A DNA stretch of 64,000 bases from Mycolicibacterium alvei (GCF_010727325.1 NZ_AP022565.1:4278001-4342000), one strand, 5' to 3'; counted from the stretch's first letter, positions 50,692 to 62,182 are shown. Notes: a model not told the origin generated them from the sequence alone. Translations and numbers: made by a program.

Positions 50692-51663
50692 ATGCTGAGA
50701 AGCGTCTCCACGCTGGTGCTCGACGGGCTGGCGATCTTCGAGTTCGGGGTCATCTGTGAGGTTTTCGGGATCGATCGGTCCGCGGACGGGGTGCCCAACT
50801 TCGACTTCAAGGTGTGCGGGCCCGAACCGGGGAAGCCGCTGCGGACATCGGTTGGGGCGACATTGACCCCCGAACACGGGTTGGATGCACTCCGGGGCGC
50901 GGACCTGGTCGCGATCCCCGCGATCGGTGGCACGGACTACCTGCCCGAGGCGCTGGAGGCTGTCCGTGCGGCCGCCGATGCGGGATCGATCATCCTGACC
51001 GTGTGTTCCGGTGCGTTCCTGGCCGGCGCGGCGGGCCTGTTGGACGGACGGCCGTGCACCACGCATTGGATGCACGCCGATGACCTGGCCCGCAGATATC
51101 CCACCGCACGTGTCGACCGCAACGTGCTGTTCGTCGACGACGGCAATCTGATCACCAGCGCGGGTACCGCGGCCGGCATCGATGCGTGCCTGCACCTGGT
51201 TCGCCGGGAACTCGGCAGCGAGGTGACCAACAGGATCGCCCGGCGCATGGTGGTCCCGCCGCAGCGCGACGGCGGGCAGCGCCAGTTCATTGACCAGCCG
51301 ATCCCGGTGAGGTGTTCGGAAGGGTTTGCACCACAACTAGATTGGATTCTCACCAACCTGGACCAGCCGCACACCGTGGCGACACTGGCCAGGCGGTCTT
51401 CGATGTCCACGCGTACCTTCGCCCGCCGGTTCGTCGAGGAGACCGGGACCACCCCGATGCAATGGATCACCGATCAACGGGTGCTCTATGCGCGCAGACT
51501 GCTCGAAGCGACGGATCTGGATGTCGACCGGATCGCCGGGCAGGCCGGGTTCGGTACCGCGACGCTGCTGCGTCACCACTTCCGCCGGATCATCGGAGTG
51601 ACACCGTCGGACTACCGGCGCCAATTCGCCTGCGGTGCCGACGAAACCGAAGAGACGGCGTGA
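50692..51663 (+). CDS. GlxA-family AraC-type transcriptional regulator
   Basis: This 323-residue regulator has an N-terminal DJ-1/PfpI-like domain (about residues 1-180) with Cys in the nucleophile-elbow position (LTVCSGAFLAGAAGLL). A C-terminal AraC double helix-turn-helix follows (MSTRTFARRFVEETGTTP ... AGFGTATLLRHHFRRIIGVTPSDYRR). The DJ-1 domain senses small molecules in relatives. The target genes are unknown; divergent control of the small membrane gene is possible. ATG at 50692 is supported by the -10 at 50680. Its stop codon abuts the mutY stop codon with no gap. Confidence 0.92.
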   Translation: MLRSVSTLVLDGLAIFEFGVICEVFGIDRSADGVPNFDFKVCGPEPGKPLRTSVGATLTPEHGLDALRGADLVAIPAIGGTDYLPEALEAVRAAADAGSIILTVCSGAFLAGAAGLLDGRPCTTHWMHADDLARRYPTARVDRNVLFVDDGNLITSAGTAAGIDACLHLVRRELGSEVTNRIARRMVVPPQRDGGQRQFIDQPIPVRCSEGFAPQLDWILTNLDQPHTVATLARRSSMSTRTFARRFVEETGTTPMQWITDQRVLYARRLLEATDLDVDRIAGQAGFGTATLLRHHFRRIIGVTPSDYRRQFACGADETEETA

Positions 51664-52530
51664 TCAGTCGCCTTCGCCCGCCAGCGCGAAGAGCCCGTCG
51701 ACGGTCTGCTCCACCAGTCCGTCCACCAGCAGTGAGTCCAGTGCCCGGTCGCGCTGGGCGGTGTCGGTCAGCCAGACCACGTCCAGTTGGGCACGGGTGA
51801 CCGGAGAACTGCTGTCGCGCAAGACATCCAGCAGCTTGCCGCGGACCTGGCGGTCGGTGCCGGCGTAACGCTGCACCCGCTTGGTGATCGCTGCGGCGGG
51901 GTAACCCGCGGTGCGCCAGCGGCACCGGCTCAATGGGCACGTGCCGCACTGCGGCGCACGTGCGGTGCACACGGTCGCGCCCAACTCCATCAGAGCGGCC
52001 GAGAAGATCGGTGCCGATTCATCGGCCGGCAGCAGTGCGGCCACGTCGTCCAGGTCGCGGGCCCGGGGCGGCGCGTCCGCCTGGCCGTGCAACACCCTGG
52101 TGACCACGCGGCGCACGTTGGTGTCGACCACCGGAACGCTCGCCGAATACGCGAAGCACGCCACCGCGCGCGCGGTGTAGGCCCCGACTCCGGGCAAGGT
52201 CAGCAGCGTCTCGACGTCGGTGGGTACCTCGTCGCCGTATTCGCCTGCGATCACCACAGCACACTCATGCAGGCGTTTGGCCCGCCGCGGGTAACCCAGC
52301 TTGCCCCAGGCGCGCAACACCTCGGCAGAACCGGCGGCAGCGGTGGCCGACGGCGTGGGCCACCGCTCGATCCAGGCCAGCCAGATCGGCTCGACCCGGG
52401 ACACCGGGGTCTGTTGCAACATGAACTCGCTGACGAGGATCTGCCAGGCAGAAACACCAGGTCGGCGCCACGGCAGGTCACGCTGGGCATTTTCATACCA
52501 ACCCACGAGCTGTCCCGGGTCGATGCTCAT
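51664..52530 (-). CDS. mutY: A/G-specific adenine glycosylase MutY
   Basis: This 288-residue HhH-GPD glycosylase removes adenine opposite 8-oxoguanine. The catalytic region has LQQTPVSRVEPIW, the hairpin LLTLPGVGAYTARAVACFA with VVDTNVRRV, and a [4Fe-4S] site CTARAPQCGTCPLSRC. The last Cys spacing is C-x4-C instead of the classical C-x5-C. ATG at 52530 is the nearest good start to the conserved N-terminus; an in-frame GTG at 52545 would add five residues. It is divergent from canB with only 25 bp between starts. Confidence 0.95.
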   Translation of the reverse strand: MSIDPGQLVGWYENAQRDLPWRRPGVSAWQILVSEFMLQQTPVSRVEPIWLAWIERWPTPSATAAAGSAEVLRAWGKLGYPRRAKRLHECAVVIAGEYGDEVPTDVETLLTLPGVGAYTARAVACFAYSASVPVVDTNVRRVVTRVLHGQADAPPRARDLDDVAALLPADESAPIFSAALMELGATVCTARAPQCGTCPLSRCRWRTAGYPAAAITKRVQRYAGTDRQVRGKLLDVLRDSSSPVTRAQLDVVWLTDTAQRDRALDSLLVDGLVEQTVDGLFALAGEGD

Positions 52531-52555
52531 CGGTGACTCATGCACAATGACTGAC

Positions 52556-53176
52556 ATGCCCAACTCGAACCCGATATCCGCATGGAAGGCACTCAAGGAC
52601 GGTAACGCCCGCTTCGTGGCGGGTGAACCGCAGCACCCCAGCCAGGACACCGCCCGCCGGGCCAAGTTGGCGCACGGCCAGAAGCCCACTGCCGTCGTGT
52701 TCGGCTGCGGTGACAGCCGCGTCGCCGCGGAGTTGCTGTTCGACCAGGGTCTGGGTGACATGTTCGTGGTGCGTACCGCGGGCCACGTTCTCGACAGCGC
52801 GGTGCTGGGTTCCATCGAGTACGGGGTCTCGATCCTGGATGTTCCGTTGATCGTGGTGCTCGGCCACGACAGTTGCGGTGCGGTCAAGGCCGCGCTCGCC
52901 GCGCTGGACGAGGGCCAGATCCCCGGCGGCTATGTGCGCGACATCGTCGAGCGGGTGACCCCGTCGATCCTGCTGGGGCGGCGCGCGGGGCTCACCCGGG
53001 TCGATGAGTTCGAGGCCGAGCACGTCAACCAGACGGTGGCGCAACTGCAGGCGCGTTCGTCGGCCATCGCCAACGGTATTGCCGCCGGCACCCAGGCCAT
53101 CGTCGGCGTCACGTACCACCTGGCCGACGGTCGGGTGGAGCTGCGCGATTACGTCGGCGATATCGGCGAAGCCTGA
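52556..53176 (+). CDS. canB: beta-class carbonic anhydrase CanB
   Basis: This 206-residue zinc enzyme interconverts CO2 and bicarbonate. The zinc and dyad residues are in FGCGDSRVAAE (Cys, Asp-Arg) and LGHDSCGAVKAAL (His, Cys). The family more often has GCADSR. ATG at 52556 is chosen because mycobacterial CanB starts MPNxNP; an ATG three codons earlier is possible. The partner MutY gene is divergent. The order mutY/canB/Rv3587c-like/disA/radA equals M. tuberculosis. Confidence 0.96.
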   Translation: MPNSNPISAWKALKDGNARFVAGEPQHPSQDTARRAKLAHGQKPTAVVFGCGDSRVAAELLFDQGLGDMFVVRTAGHVLDSAVLGSIEYGVSILDVPLIVVLGHDSCGAVKAALAALDEGQIPGGYVRDIVERVTPSILLGRRAGLTRVDEFEAEHVNQTVAQLQARSSAIANGIAAGTQAIVGVTYHLADGRVELRDYVGDIGEA

Positions 53177-53200
53177 GAATTTCGCTGCAGTCCCGACACG

Positions 53201-53214
53201 CCGAGGCGCCTCGG
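53201..53214. other. perfect 14-bp GC palindrome between canB and the next gene
   Basis: CCGAGGCGCCTCGG is a perfect palindrome 23 bp upstream of a TACCGT -10 element. It has no T-run, so an operator is likelier than a terminator. Confidence 0.4.
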
Positions 53215-53236
53215 ACAACTGGGCATGACCTGGGCT

Positions 53237-53242
53237 TACCGT
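53237..53242 (+). promoter_or_regulatory. -10 element of the Rv3587c-like gene
   Basis: TACCGT is followed by 7 nt and GTG 53250. The upstream GTG at 53241 lies inside the element, so the later start is preferred. Confidence 0.45.
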
Positions 53243-53249
53243 GAAGGTC

Positions 53250-54020
53250 GTGTTGGATCTCGAACCTCATGGGCCACTGCCCTCGCAGATTTACTGGCGG
53301 CGCCGGGCGCTGGCCATCGGAATCGCGGTAGTCGTCGTGGGGATCATCGCCGCGATCGTCGCGGTGATCGTGACCAGCAACTCCGGTGCCGAGACCAAGT
53401 CCGCCGACGAACCGTCGGCCACCGCCGCCCCGGCGACACCGCTGCCGGGTGAGAACCCCGAGGTCAAGACACCTGTGGTGCCGCCGGCCCAGCACGCTCC
53501 GGCGCCGACGGCCACACCGACGGCAGCGGTCACGCCGCCGCCGCTGCTCAAGGAGGGCGACGACTGCCCGGATTCGACCCTGGCGGTCAAGGGCATCACC
53601 AGCCAACCCGAGTATCTGGTGGGTGACCAACCGAAGTTCACCATGGTCGTGACCAATATCGGCCTGGTGGCCTGCAAACGTGACGTCGGCGCCGCTGTCC
53701 TGGCGGCCTACGTGTACGCGCTGGACAACAACCGGCTCTGGTCCAACCTGGATTGTGCGCCGTCCAACGAGACCCTGGTGAAGACGTTCAATCCGGGTGA
53801 GCAGGTGACCACCGAGGTGACCTGGACCGGCATGGGATCGGCGCCGCAGTGCCCGATGCCGCGTCAGCCGATCGGGCCCGGCACCTACAACCTGATGGTG
53901 CAGCTCGGCAATCTCAGATCGGCACCGGTGCCGTTCATCCTGGCCCAACCCAATCCGCAGCTGCCCGGGCCGCCCGCCGAGGGCGCACCGGACGTCGGGC
54001 CGGCTGCACCGGGTAACTGA
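53250..54020 (+). CDS. membrane-anchored extracytoplasmic protein (Rv3587c-type)
   Basis: This 256-residue protein has a short cytoplasmic start, one membrane helix (about residues 22-45; LAIGIAVVVVGIIAAIVAVI), a Pro/Ala/Thr linker and a folded extracytoplasmic domain (about 110-235) with four Cys that could form two disulfides. A Pro-rich tail closes it. It matches Rv3587c, a conserved membrane protein without known function. GTG 53250 is chosen from promoter spacing; GTG 53241 would add three residues. It is convergent with disA (3-bp gap). Confidence 0.87.
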   Translation: MLDLEPHGPLPSQIYWRRRALAIGIAVVVVGIIAAIVAVIVTSNSGAETKSADEPSATAAPATPLPGENPEVKTPVVPPAQHAPAPTATPTAAVTPPPLLKEGDDCPDSTLAVKGITSQPEYLVGDQPKFTMVVTNIGLVACKRDVGAAVLAAYVYALDNNRLWSNLDCAPSNETLVKTFNPGEQVTTEVTWTGMGSAPQCPMPRQPIGPGTYNLMVQLGNLRSAPVPFILAQPNPQLPGPPAEGAPDVGPAAPGN

Positions 54021-54023
54021 CGC

Positions 54024-55142
54024 TCAGGCCAACCGGTCGGCGATCGTCGATTCGGCCAACAGGGACAGCCCCTCGCGGATGTGCCGCGCCCACATCGATC
54101 CGATACCGTCCACCGACTGAAGATCGTCGGAGCTGGCGGCCAGCAGCCCTTGCAACGAGCCGAACGAGCGCACCAGCAGATCGACGTGGGCGAACTGCAG
54201 TCGCGGTATCCCCGCCATGGCGCGGTAGCCGCGTGAGCTCATCGCCGAGTCCTGTGCCTCCGCCGTCGACGGATATCCGAAAACCCTTGCCAGCGTGGTG
54301 AAGTCGAGTAGCTCACTGTCGGTCAGGGCATCGAGCTCATCGAGCGTCGCATGGACTTGTGCGGCAGTCGGCGGATCCGGCAAGGCGTGGTAATCCCGCA
54401 CGATCAGCTCACGCGCGGCCTCGTTGTCGCCGACGAGTTCGTCGAGCTGCAGTTTGAGCTGGCGTCCGTCGGTGCCGAGCTCGACGACGTCGGCGTCGAT
54501 CTCCAGGCTGATCCGGCGCACCATCTCCAGGCGCTGAACGACGGTCATCACGTCGCGCAGCGTCACGAAATCTTCGATCTCGGCGGTGGACAGCTGCTTG
54601 CTGACCTCGTCGAGCCGGCCCTTGTAGCGCTCGAGCGTGGCGATGGTCTGGTTGGCCCGCGACAGGATCGTGGCCGAATCGGGCACCACGTGGCGCTCCC
54701 CGGCAACGTAGACGGTCACGATGCTCATCGAGTGGCTCACCGAGATCACCGGATACCCGGTCTGGACCGCGGTGCGCTCGGCTGAACGGTGGCGGGTGCC
54801 GGATTCGTCGGTGGGGATGGACGGATCCGGCACCAACTGCACGTTGGCCCGCACGATCCGGCTGCCGTCACTGGACAGCACCACCGCGCCGTCCATCTTC
54901 GACAGCTCACGCAGGCGGGTGGGCGCGTACCGCACGTCCAGAGCGAATCCACCGTCGCAGATGGCTTCCACGCTGTCGTCGTACCCGAGCACGATCAGAG
55001 CACCCGTTCTGCCGCGCAGGATGCGTTCCAGGCCGTCGCGCAGCGGTGTGCCGGGCGCCAGCCGGCCGAGGGTTTCCCGCAGCGTCGGTCGTGCCAGGTG
55101 CACGACGGTGCGGCTGGTCCTGGCACCGGAGTTCACGGCCAT
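54024..55142 (-). CDS. disA: diadenylate cyclase and DNA-scanning protein DisA
   Basis: This 372-residue protein makes cyclic di-AMP from two ATP. The DAC domain (about residues 15-150) has the catalytic DGA (MDGAVVLSS) and RHR (GTRHRSAER) motifs. A helical linker and a C-terminal helix-hairpin-helix domain ([19 protein letters not shown]) that binds branched DNA follow. It lies 21 bp after radA in one operon; RadA is reported to bind DisA and lower its cyclase activity in M. smegmatis. Confidence 0.97.
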   Translation of the reverse strand: MAVNSGARTSRTVVHLARPTLRETLGRLAPGTPLRDGLERILRGRTGALIVLGYDDSVEAICDGGFALDVRYAPTRLRELSKMDGAVVLSSDGSRIVRANVQLVPDPSIPTDESGTRHRSAERTAVQTGYPVISVSHSMSIVTVYVAGERHVVPDSATILSRANQTIATLERYKGRLDEVSKQLSTAEIEDFVTLRDVMTVVQRLEMVRRISLEIDADVVELGTDGRQLKLQLDELVGDNEAARELIVRDYHALPDPPTAAQVHATLDELDALTDSELLDFTTLARVFGYPSTAEAQDSAMSSRGYRAMAGIPRLQFAHVDLLVRSFGSLQGLLAASSDDLQSVDGIGSMWARHIREGLSLLAESTIADRLA

Positions 55143-55163
55143 CGATTCTCCTAGGGTCGGCCG

Positions 55164-56570
55164 CTATTGTCCGCGATGTTCGTGATTGCTGGCAATCGCG
55201 ATGTCTTTGAGTGCCCGCAATGCCGCTCCGATGTGATCGACGGTGATGACCCGCAGCCCGGCCGGTGCGCTGGTGACTCCGGGCGGCACCACGGCAATCG
55301 TGAAACCCAGCCGGGCGGCCTCGGCGAGCCTGCGGTCCATGCCGGTGACCCGGCGCAGATCGCCGACCAGTCCGACCTCGCCGATCACCACGGCATTCAT
55401 CGGCAGCGCGATGTCGAGGTAGGCCGACGTGATGGCCAACGCCACGGCCAGGTCCGAGGACGGATCGGTCAGCCGCATACCGCCGACGGTCGACACGTAC
55501 AGGTCGTGGCCGCCGATCGGCAGCGCACAGCGGGTCTGCAACACTGCGCTGATCATCGCCGCGCGGGCCGAGTCGATACCGCTGACCGCCCGCCGCGGCG
55601 GGCCGACCGGTTGGACGGCCAGCGCCTGCACCTCGCCGATCATCGGGCGCTTGCCGTCCAGGGTGACGGTGACCGCGGTACCGGGAACTGCTGCCGGACG
55701 CTGGTCGAGGAACAGCCCGGACGGATCGCTCACGCACTCGATCCCGTTGTCGTGCATCTGAAAACAGCCAACCTCGTCGGCGGCGCCGAACCGGTTCTTG
55801 ACCCCGCGCACCAGGCGCAGGCTCGACGTGTGATCACCCTCGAAATGCAGCACCACGTCGACGAGATGCTCCAGGGAACGCGGGCCCGCGATGGCGCCGT
55901 CCTTCGTCACGTGCCCGACCAGGATCATAGCGACCGCCGGGTCTCCGACAGCGGTTTTCGCATAGCCGGTCAGCGCCGTGGTCACCGCGCGCACCTGCGT
56001 GACCCCGCCGCTCACCCCGTCGGCTTCGGTGGTGGACATGGTCTGCACCGAATCCACTACGACCAGACTCGGTTTGACCTCATCGATGTGGCCCAGAGCG
56101 ATCTGCAGATCGGATTCGCCCGCCAGATAGACGTTGTCGTGTGTGCAACCGGTGCGTTCGGCGCGCAGGCGGATCTGGCCCGCCGATTCCTCACCGGACA
56201 GGTACAGCGCGCGGCGGCCGGTGTGCGCCCAACGGTTGGCCACCTCGAGCAGCAGGGTGGACTTGCCGACGCCGGGATCCCCGGCCAGCAGCGTGACCGA
56301 ACCAGCCACCAGTCCGCCGCCGAGAACCCGGTCCAGCTCGGTGACGCCGGTCGCGTAGTGCCGGGTGATGCCCGGGTCGATCGACGTGATCGGTACTGCC
56401 GGGGACGTCGGCGCCACCGAGCGGCGGACCGAACTGCCCACAGAGGCGAGTACCGCTACCTCGTCGACCGTTCCCCAGGTGCCGCAATTGGCGCAGCGGC
56501 CCACCCATTTCGGGGTGGCGTGCTGACATTCCGAGCAGCGGTACTGCGAACGTACTTTCGAACCGGCCAC
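55164..56570 (-). CDS. radA: DNA repair protein RadA
   Basis: This 468-residue RecA-like helicase helps branch migration in recombination. The N-terminal zinc finger is [18 protein letters not shown]. Walker A is [12 protein letters not shown], and the RadA-specific KNRFG motif is in [12 protein letters not shown]. The C-terminal Lon-like domain lacks protease residues. The start is GTG at 56570. It precedes disA on the same strand; upstream lies lpqE in the same orientation with a 79-bp gap. Confidence 0.97.
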   Translation of the reverse strand: MAGSKVRSQYRCSECQHATPKWVGRCANCGTWGTVDEVAVLASVGSSVRRSVAPTSPAVPITSIDPGITRHYATGVTELDRVLGGGLVAGSVTLLAGDPGVGKSTLLLEVANRWAHTGRRALYLSGEESAGQIRLRAERTGCTHDNVYLAGESDLQIALGHIDEVKPSLVVVDSVQTMSTTEADGVSGGVTQVRAVTTALTGYAKTAVGDPAVAMILVGHVTKDGAIAGPRSLEHLVDVVLHFEGDHTSSLRLVRGVKNRFGAADEVGCFQMHDNGIECVSDPSGLFLDQRPAAVPGTAVTVTLDGKRPMIGEVQALAVQPVGPPRRAVSGIDSARAAMISAVLQTRCALPIGGHDLYVSTVGGMRLTDPSSDLAVALAITSAYLDIALPMNAVVIGEVGLVGDLRRVTGMDRRLAEAARLGFTIAVVPPGVTSAPAGLRVITVDHIGAALRALKDIAIASNHEHRGQ

Positions 56571-56649
56571 GCCGTGACAGTAACGGCTGCCCCCGACATC
56601 GGCGGTGCGTACGCGCCGGTCGGGGCCCGCGGGTCAGCGGTGCGACAGG

Positions 56650-57225
56650 TCAGTGCCCGCCGGCTGCGCCGCCTTCGATGGGCCCGTCGCCGCTCTTGTC
56701 ACGCCGGGGCGCATCGCCTGCCGAGATCGGAACGGCGACAGTGGTCTCGCCATTCTCGAACTTGAACGTGAAGTCGTAGAGCAGGCCGTTGGTGACCGGC
56801 TTGGTCAGCGTGACCTTGGCGGTGACAGCGTCGGCGGCCTCGGTCGTCTCCAGCGGCTTGAGCTGGCCGTCGGGCTCACCGACGATGAGCACTCCGCCCG
56901 TCGGGATGGTCTGGTCACCGGTCAGTGTCACGTCGCCGACGGTGGTCTTGATCGAGATGAGCTTGTTGGCCTTCTCGTTGGACTCGTTGGCTGCGACGAA
57001 CAGCAGTTCGGCCTCGGAGCCGGGTTCGACGTAGTCCTTCTGCTGCGGCGCACGCAGGTGCACGTTGCGCAGCGCGATCGCGCCGGCCTGTGCGTTCACG
57101 CCGTTGACTGCGGGCTCCTGGGTCGCCGTCTGGGAGACCTGGCCGGCGCTGCACCCGGTGAGAACGGCTGCGGTCAGGCCACATGCGGCCAGACCGGCCG
57201 AGGCACGCATTGCGAAGCGGTTCAC
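56650..57225 (-). CDS. lpqE: lipoprotein LpqE
   Basis: This 191-residue lipoprotein has its signal peptide lipobox at VLTGC (Cys about 25). The mature part is a beta-sandwich resembling copper-chaperone PCu(A)C-like domains, but I see no Met/His copper motif. The M. tuberculosis equivalent is Rv3584. The C-terminus is Gly/Asp rich ([14 protein letters not shown]). It is transcribed away from carD across a 297-bp gap. Confidence 0.92.
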   Translation of the reverse strand: MNRFAMRASAGLAACGLTAAVLTGCSAGQVSQTATQEPAVNGVNAQAGAIALRNVHLRAPQQKDYVEPGSEAELLFVAANESNEKANKLISIKTTVGDVTLTGDQTIPTGGVLIVGEPDGQLKPLETTEAADAVTAKVTLTKPVTNGLLYDFTFKFENGETTVAVPISAGDAPRRDKSGDGPIEGGAAGGH

Positions 57226-57313
57226 TCAAGCCTCCTGAGCTGGGTCGGCGTACTTCGACTATGCACAGTAGTAGGTGAGGTCGGCGGGCGGAATGCGAGG
57301 GCGTGCCAGACGG

Positions 57314-57436
57314 GGTGAATGGGGGCTCGACCACGGCCGCCGCAGGCCTTCAACACCCATGCGGGGACACCTCTTTCGGCCGCCCGGCGGGCCTGGTGGT
57401 TGCACGCTTTGGTCATCATGTCAACCCCCATTCACC
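57314..57436. other. long inverted-repeat structure between lpqE and carD
   Basis: GGTGAATGGGGG (57314-57325) is perfectly repeated in inverse as CCCCCATTCACC (57425-57436). Inside, 57331-57348 can pair imperfectly with 57378-57399 (CCAC, GGCC, GCCG and GGCC blocks). The whole could fold into one long hairpin about 120 nt in length. The rest of the 297-bp gap (57226-57522) holds only the carD promoter; no convincing open frame was found. Confidence 0.4.
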
Positions 57437-57477
57437 ATCTGCGGTGCCCCTGACCTGCGGAGTTGGTGCGCGCGTGA

Positions 57478-58011
<534 letters not shown>

Positions 58012-58014
58012 CGC

Positions 58015-58686
58015 GTGGTGGCAACAACTGTCGCGGTCGTCCCGGCCGCCGGCTCGGGTGAGCGGCTGGGTGCGGGAAGGCCCAAAGCATTCGTCAAACT
58101 GGGGCGCAAACCCCTGTTGGAGCATGCCCTGGACGGGTTGCTGGCCTCCGGGGTGATCGACAAGGTCGTGGTCGCGGTTCCGTCCACGCTCACCGACGAG
58201 GCCATCCTGGTATTCGGTGGACGTGCACAGATCGTGGCCGGGGGAGCCGATCGCACCGAATCGGTGGCGCTGGCTCTGGCGGCGGCCGGCGATCCGGATT
58301 TCGTCCTGGTGCACGACGCCGCCCGGGCGTTGACCCCTCCTTCGTTGATCGCCCGAGTGGTTACGGCACTGACTGACGGTTATGCCGCCGTCGTTCCCGG
58401 CCTTCCGCTGGCCGACACCATCAAGGCCGTCGACGCCAACGGAGCGGTGCTGGGGACTCCCGAACGGGCTGGCCTGCGAGCCGTCCAGACCCCGCAGGGC
58501 TTCCGTACCGACGTGTTACGCCGGGCCTATCAGCGGGCCGGGGTCGGTGCGGTCACCGATGACGCCTCGCTCGTCGAACAGATCGGAACCCCGGTACAGA
58601 TCGTCGAGGGCGACCCGCTGGCCTTCAAGATCACCACTCCGCTGGACCTGCTGCTCGCCGAGGCCGTCATGGCGCGTGCCACGTGA
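58015..58686 (+). CDS. ispD: 2-C-methyl-D-erythritol 4-phosphate cytidylyltransferase
   Basis: This 223-residue third enzyme of the MEP isoprenoid pathway joins MEP to CTP. The nucleotide motif is [19 protein letters not shown], with [10 protein letters not shown] and the C-terminal [18 protein letters not shown] also conserved. GTG at 58015 starts 3 bp after carD (GTG 58018 is equally possible). It ends with a 4-bp overlap to ispF, the enzyme two steps later. Confidence 0.96.
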   Translation: MVATTVAVVPAAGSGERLGAGRPKAFVKLGRKPLLEHALDGLLASGVIDKVVVAVPSTLTDEAILVFGGRAQIVAGGADRTESVALALAAAGDPDFVLVHDAARALTPPSLIARVVTALTDGYAAVVPGLPLADTIKAVDANGAVLGTPERAGLRAVQTPQGFRTDVLRRAYQRAGVGAVTDDASLVEQIGTPVQIVEGDPLAFKITTPLDLLLAEAVMARAT

Positions 58687-59159
58687 AGATTCCACGGGTC
58701 GGGCTGGGTACCGACGTCCATCCGATCGAGCCCGGGCGCGCCTGCTGGCTGTTGGGCCTGCTCTTCGACGGTGCCGACGGCTGCGCCGGCCATTCCGATG
58801 GCGACGTTGCCGCCCACGCACTGTGTGATGCGCTGCTCAGCGCGGCGGGCCTCGGCGACCTCGGCGGGGTGTTCGGCACCGACCGACCGGAATGGCGGGG
58901 AGTCACCGGCGCCGACATGCTGCGACACGTTCGCGGACTGGTGCAGACCGCGGGCTTCGAGATCGGCAATGCCACCGTGCAGGTGATCGGCAACCGGCCC
59001 AAGATCGGGCCGCGCCGGGAGGAGGCTCAGCGGCTGCTCTCCGAGCTGATCGGGGCGCCGGTATCGGTGTCGGCCACCACCACCGACGGGCTCGGCCTGA
59101 CCGGCCGGGGTGAAGGATTGGCCGCGATAGCCAGCGCATTGGTGGTTCCTGCCGAATAG
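58683..59159 (+). CDS. ispF: 2-C-methyl-D-erythritol 2,4-cyclodiphosphate synthase
   Basis: This 158-residue trimeric zinc enzyme has the metal ligands in [10 protein letters not shown] (Asp, His) and [17 protein letters not shown] (His). [19 protein letters not shown] is the usual C-terminal strand. The start is GTG 58683 in a GTGA overlap with ispD, whose product is used after phosphorylation by IspE. Confidence 0.97.
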   Translation: MKIPRVGLGTDVHPIEPGRACWLLGLLFDGADGCAGHSDGDVAAHALCDALLSAAGLGDLGGVFGTDRPEWRGVTGADMLRHVRGLVQTAGFEIGNATVQVIGNRPKIGPRREEAQRLLSELIGAPVSVSATTTDGLGLTGRGEGLAAIASALVVPAE

Positions 59160-59164
59160 GCCGG

Positions 59165-59170
59165 TAAGCT
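59165..59170 (+). promoter_or_regulatory. -10 element upstream of cysS
   Basis: TAAGCT ends 8 nt before the GTG at 59179 that opens a nine-codon frame ending on the cysS start codon. Confidence 0.45.
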
Positions 59171-59178
59171 GGGCCGTC

Positions 59179-59204
59179 GTGAGCGGAGCGAACGGGCAGC
59201 CAAG

Positions 59205-59208
<4 letters not shown>
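59179..59208 (+). CDS. possible leaderless nine-codon upstream ORF of cysS
   Basis: GTG at 59179 opens VSGANGQPR and stops with TGA 59206-59208, overlapping the cysS GTG (59205-59207) in a GTGA junction. Its start sits 8 nt after a TAAGCT -10 element, so it could be translated from a leaderless mRNA and deliver ribosomes to cysS, which has no ribosome site of its own. There is no Cys codon, so cysteine-dependent attenuation is not supported. Confidence 0.35.
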
Positions 59209-60605
<1,397 letters not shown>

Positions 60606-61547
60606 ATGGCCGGGAATTCGCAGCGGCGCGGCGCAGTGCGCAAGCCGGGGACCAAGAAGGGGCCGACGGTCGGATCCGGCGGCGTGCGTCGTCGCGGGCT
60701 GGAGGGCCGTGGGGCCACGCCTGCCGCGCACGAGCGGCCCCATCATCCGGCCGCCAAGAAGGCCGCGAAGGCCGCGCGGCAGGCGCAGGGCAGGCACAAG
60801 AAGACCGACGACACCGAGCTGGTGCTGGGCCGCAACCCTGTGGTGGAGTGCCTGCGGGCCAAGGTTCCGGCCACCGCGCTGTACGTGGCGCTGGGCGCCG
60901 AGGCCGACGAGCGGCTCACCGAATCCGTACAGATCGCCGCTGACCGCGGCATCTCGATCCTGGAGGTGCAGCGCCACGACCTGGATCGGATGAGCAACCA
61001 CACGCTGCATCAGGGCCTGGCCCTGCAGGTTCCGCCGTACAGCTACGCCCATCCCGACGACCTGTTGAAGGCGGCCCGGAATTCCGGGGAGCCCGCCCTG
61101 ATGGTGGCTCTGGACAACATCTCCGATCCGCGAAACCTCGGTGCCATCGTGCGCTCGGTGGCCGCATTCGGTGGGCACGGTGTGGTGATCCCGCAGCGTC
61201 GTTCAGCCTCGGTGACCGCCGTGGCGTGGCGCACCAGCGCCGGGGCTGCGGCCCGTACGCCGGTCGCGCGGGCGACGAATCTGACTCGGACGCTGAAGAG
61301 TTACGCCGATGCAGGTCTGCAGGTGGTCGGCCTGGACGCCGGTGGCGACGCCTCGCTCGACGAGCTCGAAGGCAGCGGCCCGATGATCGTGGTGGTCGGC
61401 TCGGAGGGCAAGGGACTGTCTCGCCTGGTGCGGGAAAATTGCGATGTGGTGGTGTCGATTCCGATGGCGGGGCCGACGGAGTCGCTGAACGCCTCGGTCG
61501 CGGCCGGTGTGGTGCTGGCCGAGATCGCCCGTCAGCGCCGGAGCTAG
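60606..61547 (+). CDS. rlmB: 23S rRNA (guanosine-2'-O-)-methyltransferase RlmB-like (SPOUT)
   Basis: This 313-residue TrmH-family methyltransferase has a basic, disordered N-terminus of about 75 residues (Lys/Arg/Ala rich). A substrate-binding domain follows ([15 protein letters not shown]). The knotted SPOUT domain has the motifs [34 protein letters not shown] and [17 protein letters not shown]. It directly follows cysS with no gap, and the cysS-rlmB pair is common in bacteria. The exact nucleotide modified is inferred from the family. Confidence 0.93.
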   Translation: MAGNSQRRGAVRKPGTKKGPTVGSGGVRRRGLEGRGATPAAHERPHHPAAKKAAKAARQAQGRHKKTDDTELVLGRNPVVECLRAKVPATALYVALGAEADERLTESVQIAADRGISILEVQRHDLDRMSNHTLHQGLALQVPPYSYAHPDDLLKAARNSGEPALMVALDNISDPRNLGAIVRSVAAFGGHGVVIPQRRSASVTAVAWRTSAGAAARTPVARATNLTRTLKSYADAGLQVVGLDAGGDASLDELEGSGPMIVVVGSEGKGLSRLVRENCDVVVSIPMAGPTESLNASVAAGVVLAEIARQRRS

Positions 61548-61551
61548 GCGC

Positions 61552-62172
61552 ATGTCGAAAGGACGAAGCGCCAGCAATCCCGCGGACTTTCTCGCCGCAC
61601 GGCCGTTCACCCGCGAGGAAGTGTTCAGCGAACCCTGCCCGGTTCCCGAGCTTCCCGGAGCCAACGGTTGGTGGTTCCGCACGGTGCCCGCGGGCATCGA
61701 CGTTTCGGAGTGCCGGCAGCGGGACGGCCTGACACTGCTCTACGTGGGGATCAGTCCAACCCGCCCGCCGGCCGACGGGAAGCCGCCGAGCACCCAGAAT
61801 CTCCGCAAGCGGGTGAAGTACCACTACGGGGCAGCCAATGCCGACGCTGACGGCTCGACGCTGCGCAAGACGCTCGGCATCCTGCTTGCCGGTGAGCTCG
61901 GCTTCAAGTTGCGCCGGATCGGCTCGGGCGACAGGCGGACTTTCGCCGGTGGAGAGGCCGTTCTCACGCAGTGGATGGCCGAGAACGCCCTGGTGTCGTG
62001 GATGGTGCACCCCGAGCCGTGGTTCCTGGAGGAAAAGCTGATCGCCACGGTCGATCTGCCGCTCAACGGCCAGGAATCCAACAAGGACAACGCCTTCTAC
62101 CCGGAGCTGAAGCGCCTGCGGCGCGAAGCGATGAACAAGGCGAACAAGCTGCGGGTGCTCAAAGAATGGTGA
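61552..62172 (+). CDS. GIY-YIG nuclease-like protein
   Basis: This 206-residue soluble protein contains LLYVGISPTRPP followed by NLRKRVKYHYGA and STLRKTLGILL. This matches the pattern of GIY-YIG nucleases (short YVG strand, Arg in the next helix). FLEEKLIATVDLPLN has the Glu expected for metal binding. It starts 4 bp after rlmB and so belongs to the same transcript. M. tuberculosis has no gene here. Substrate and role are unknown; related single-domain proteins occur near restriction or repair genes, but none is close. Confidence 0.8.
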   Translation: MSKGRSASNPADFLAARPFTREEVFSEPCPVPELPGANGWWFRTVPAGIDVSECRQRDGLTLLYVGISPTRPPADGKPPSTQNLRKRVKYHYGAANADADGSTLRKTLGILLAGELGFKLRRIGSGDRRTFAGGEAVLTQWMAENALVSWMVHPEPWFLEEKLIATVDLPLNGQESNKDNAFYPELKRLRREAMNKANKLRVLKEW

Positions 62173-62182
62173 GCCCGACCTT

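Noticed and set aside
57222..57431. 69-codon minus-strand frame in the lpqE-carD gap
   Set aside because: It has no ribosome site, overlaps the lpqE start and the inverted repeat, and its Arg/Pro-rich composition gives no support for coding.
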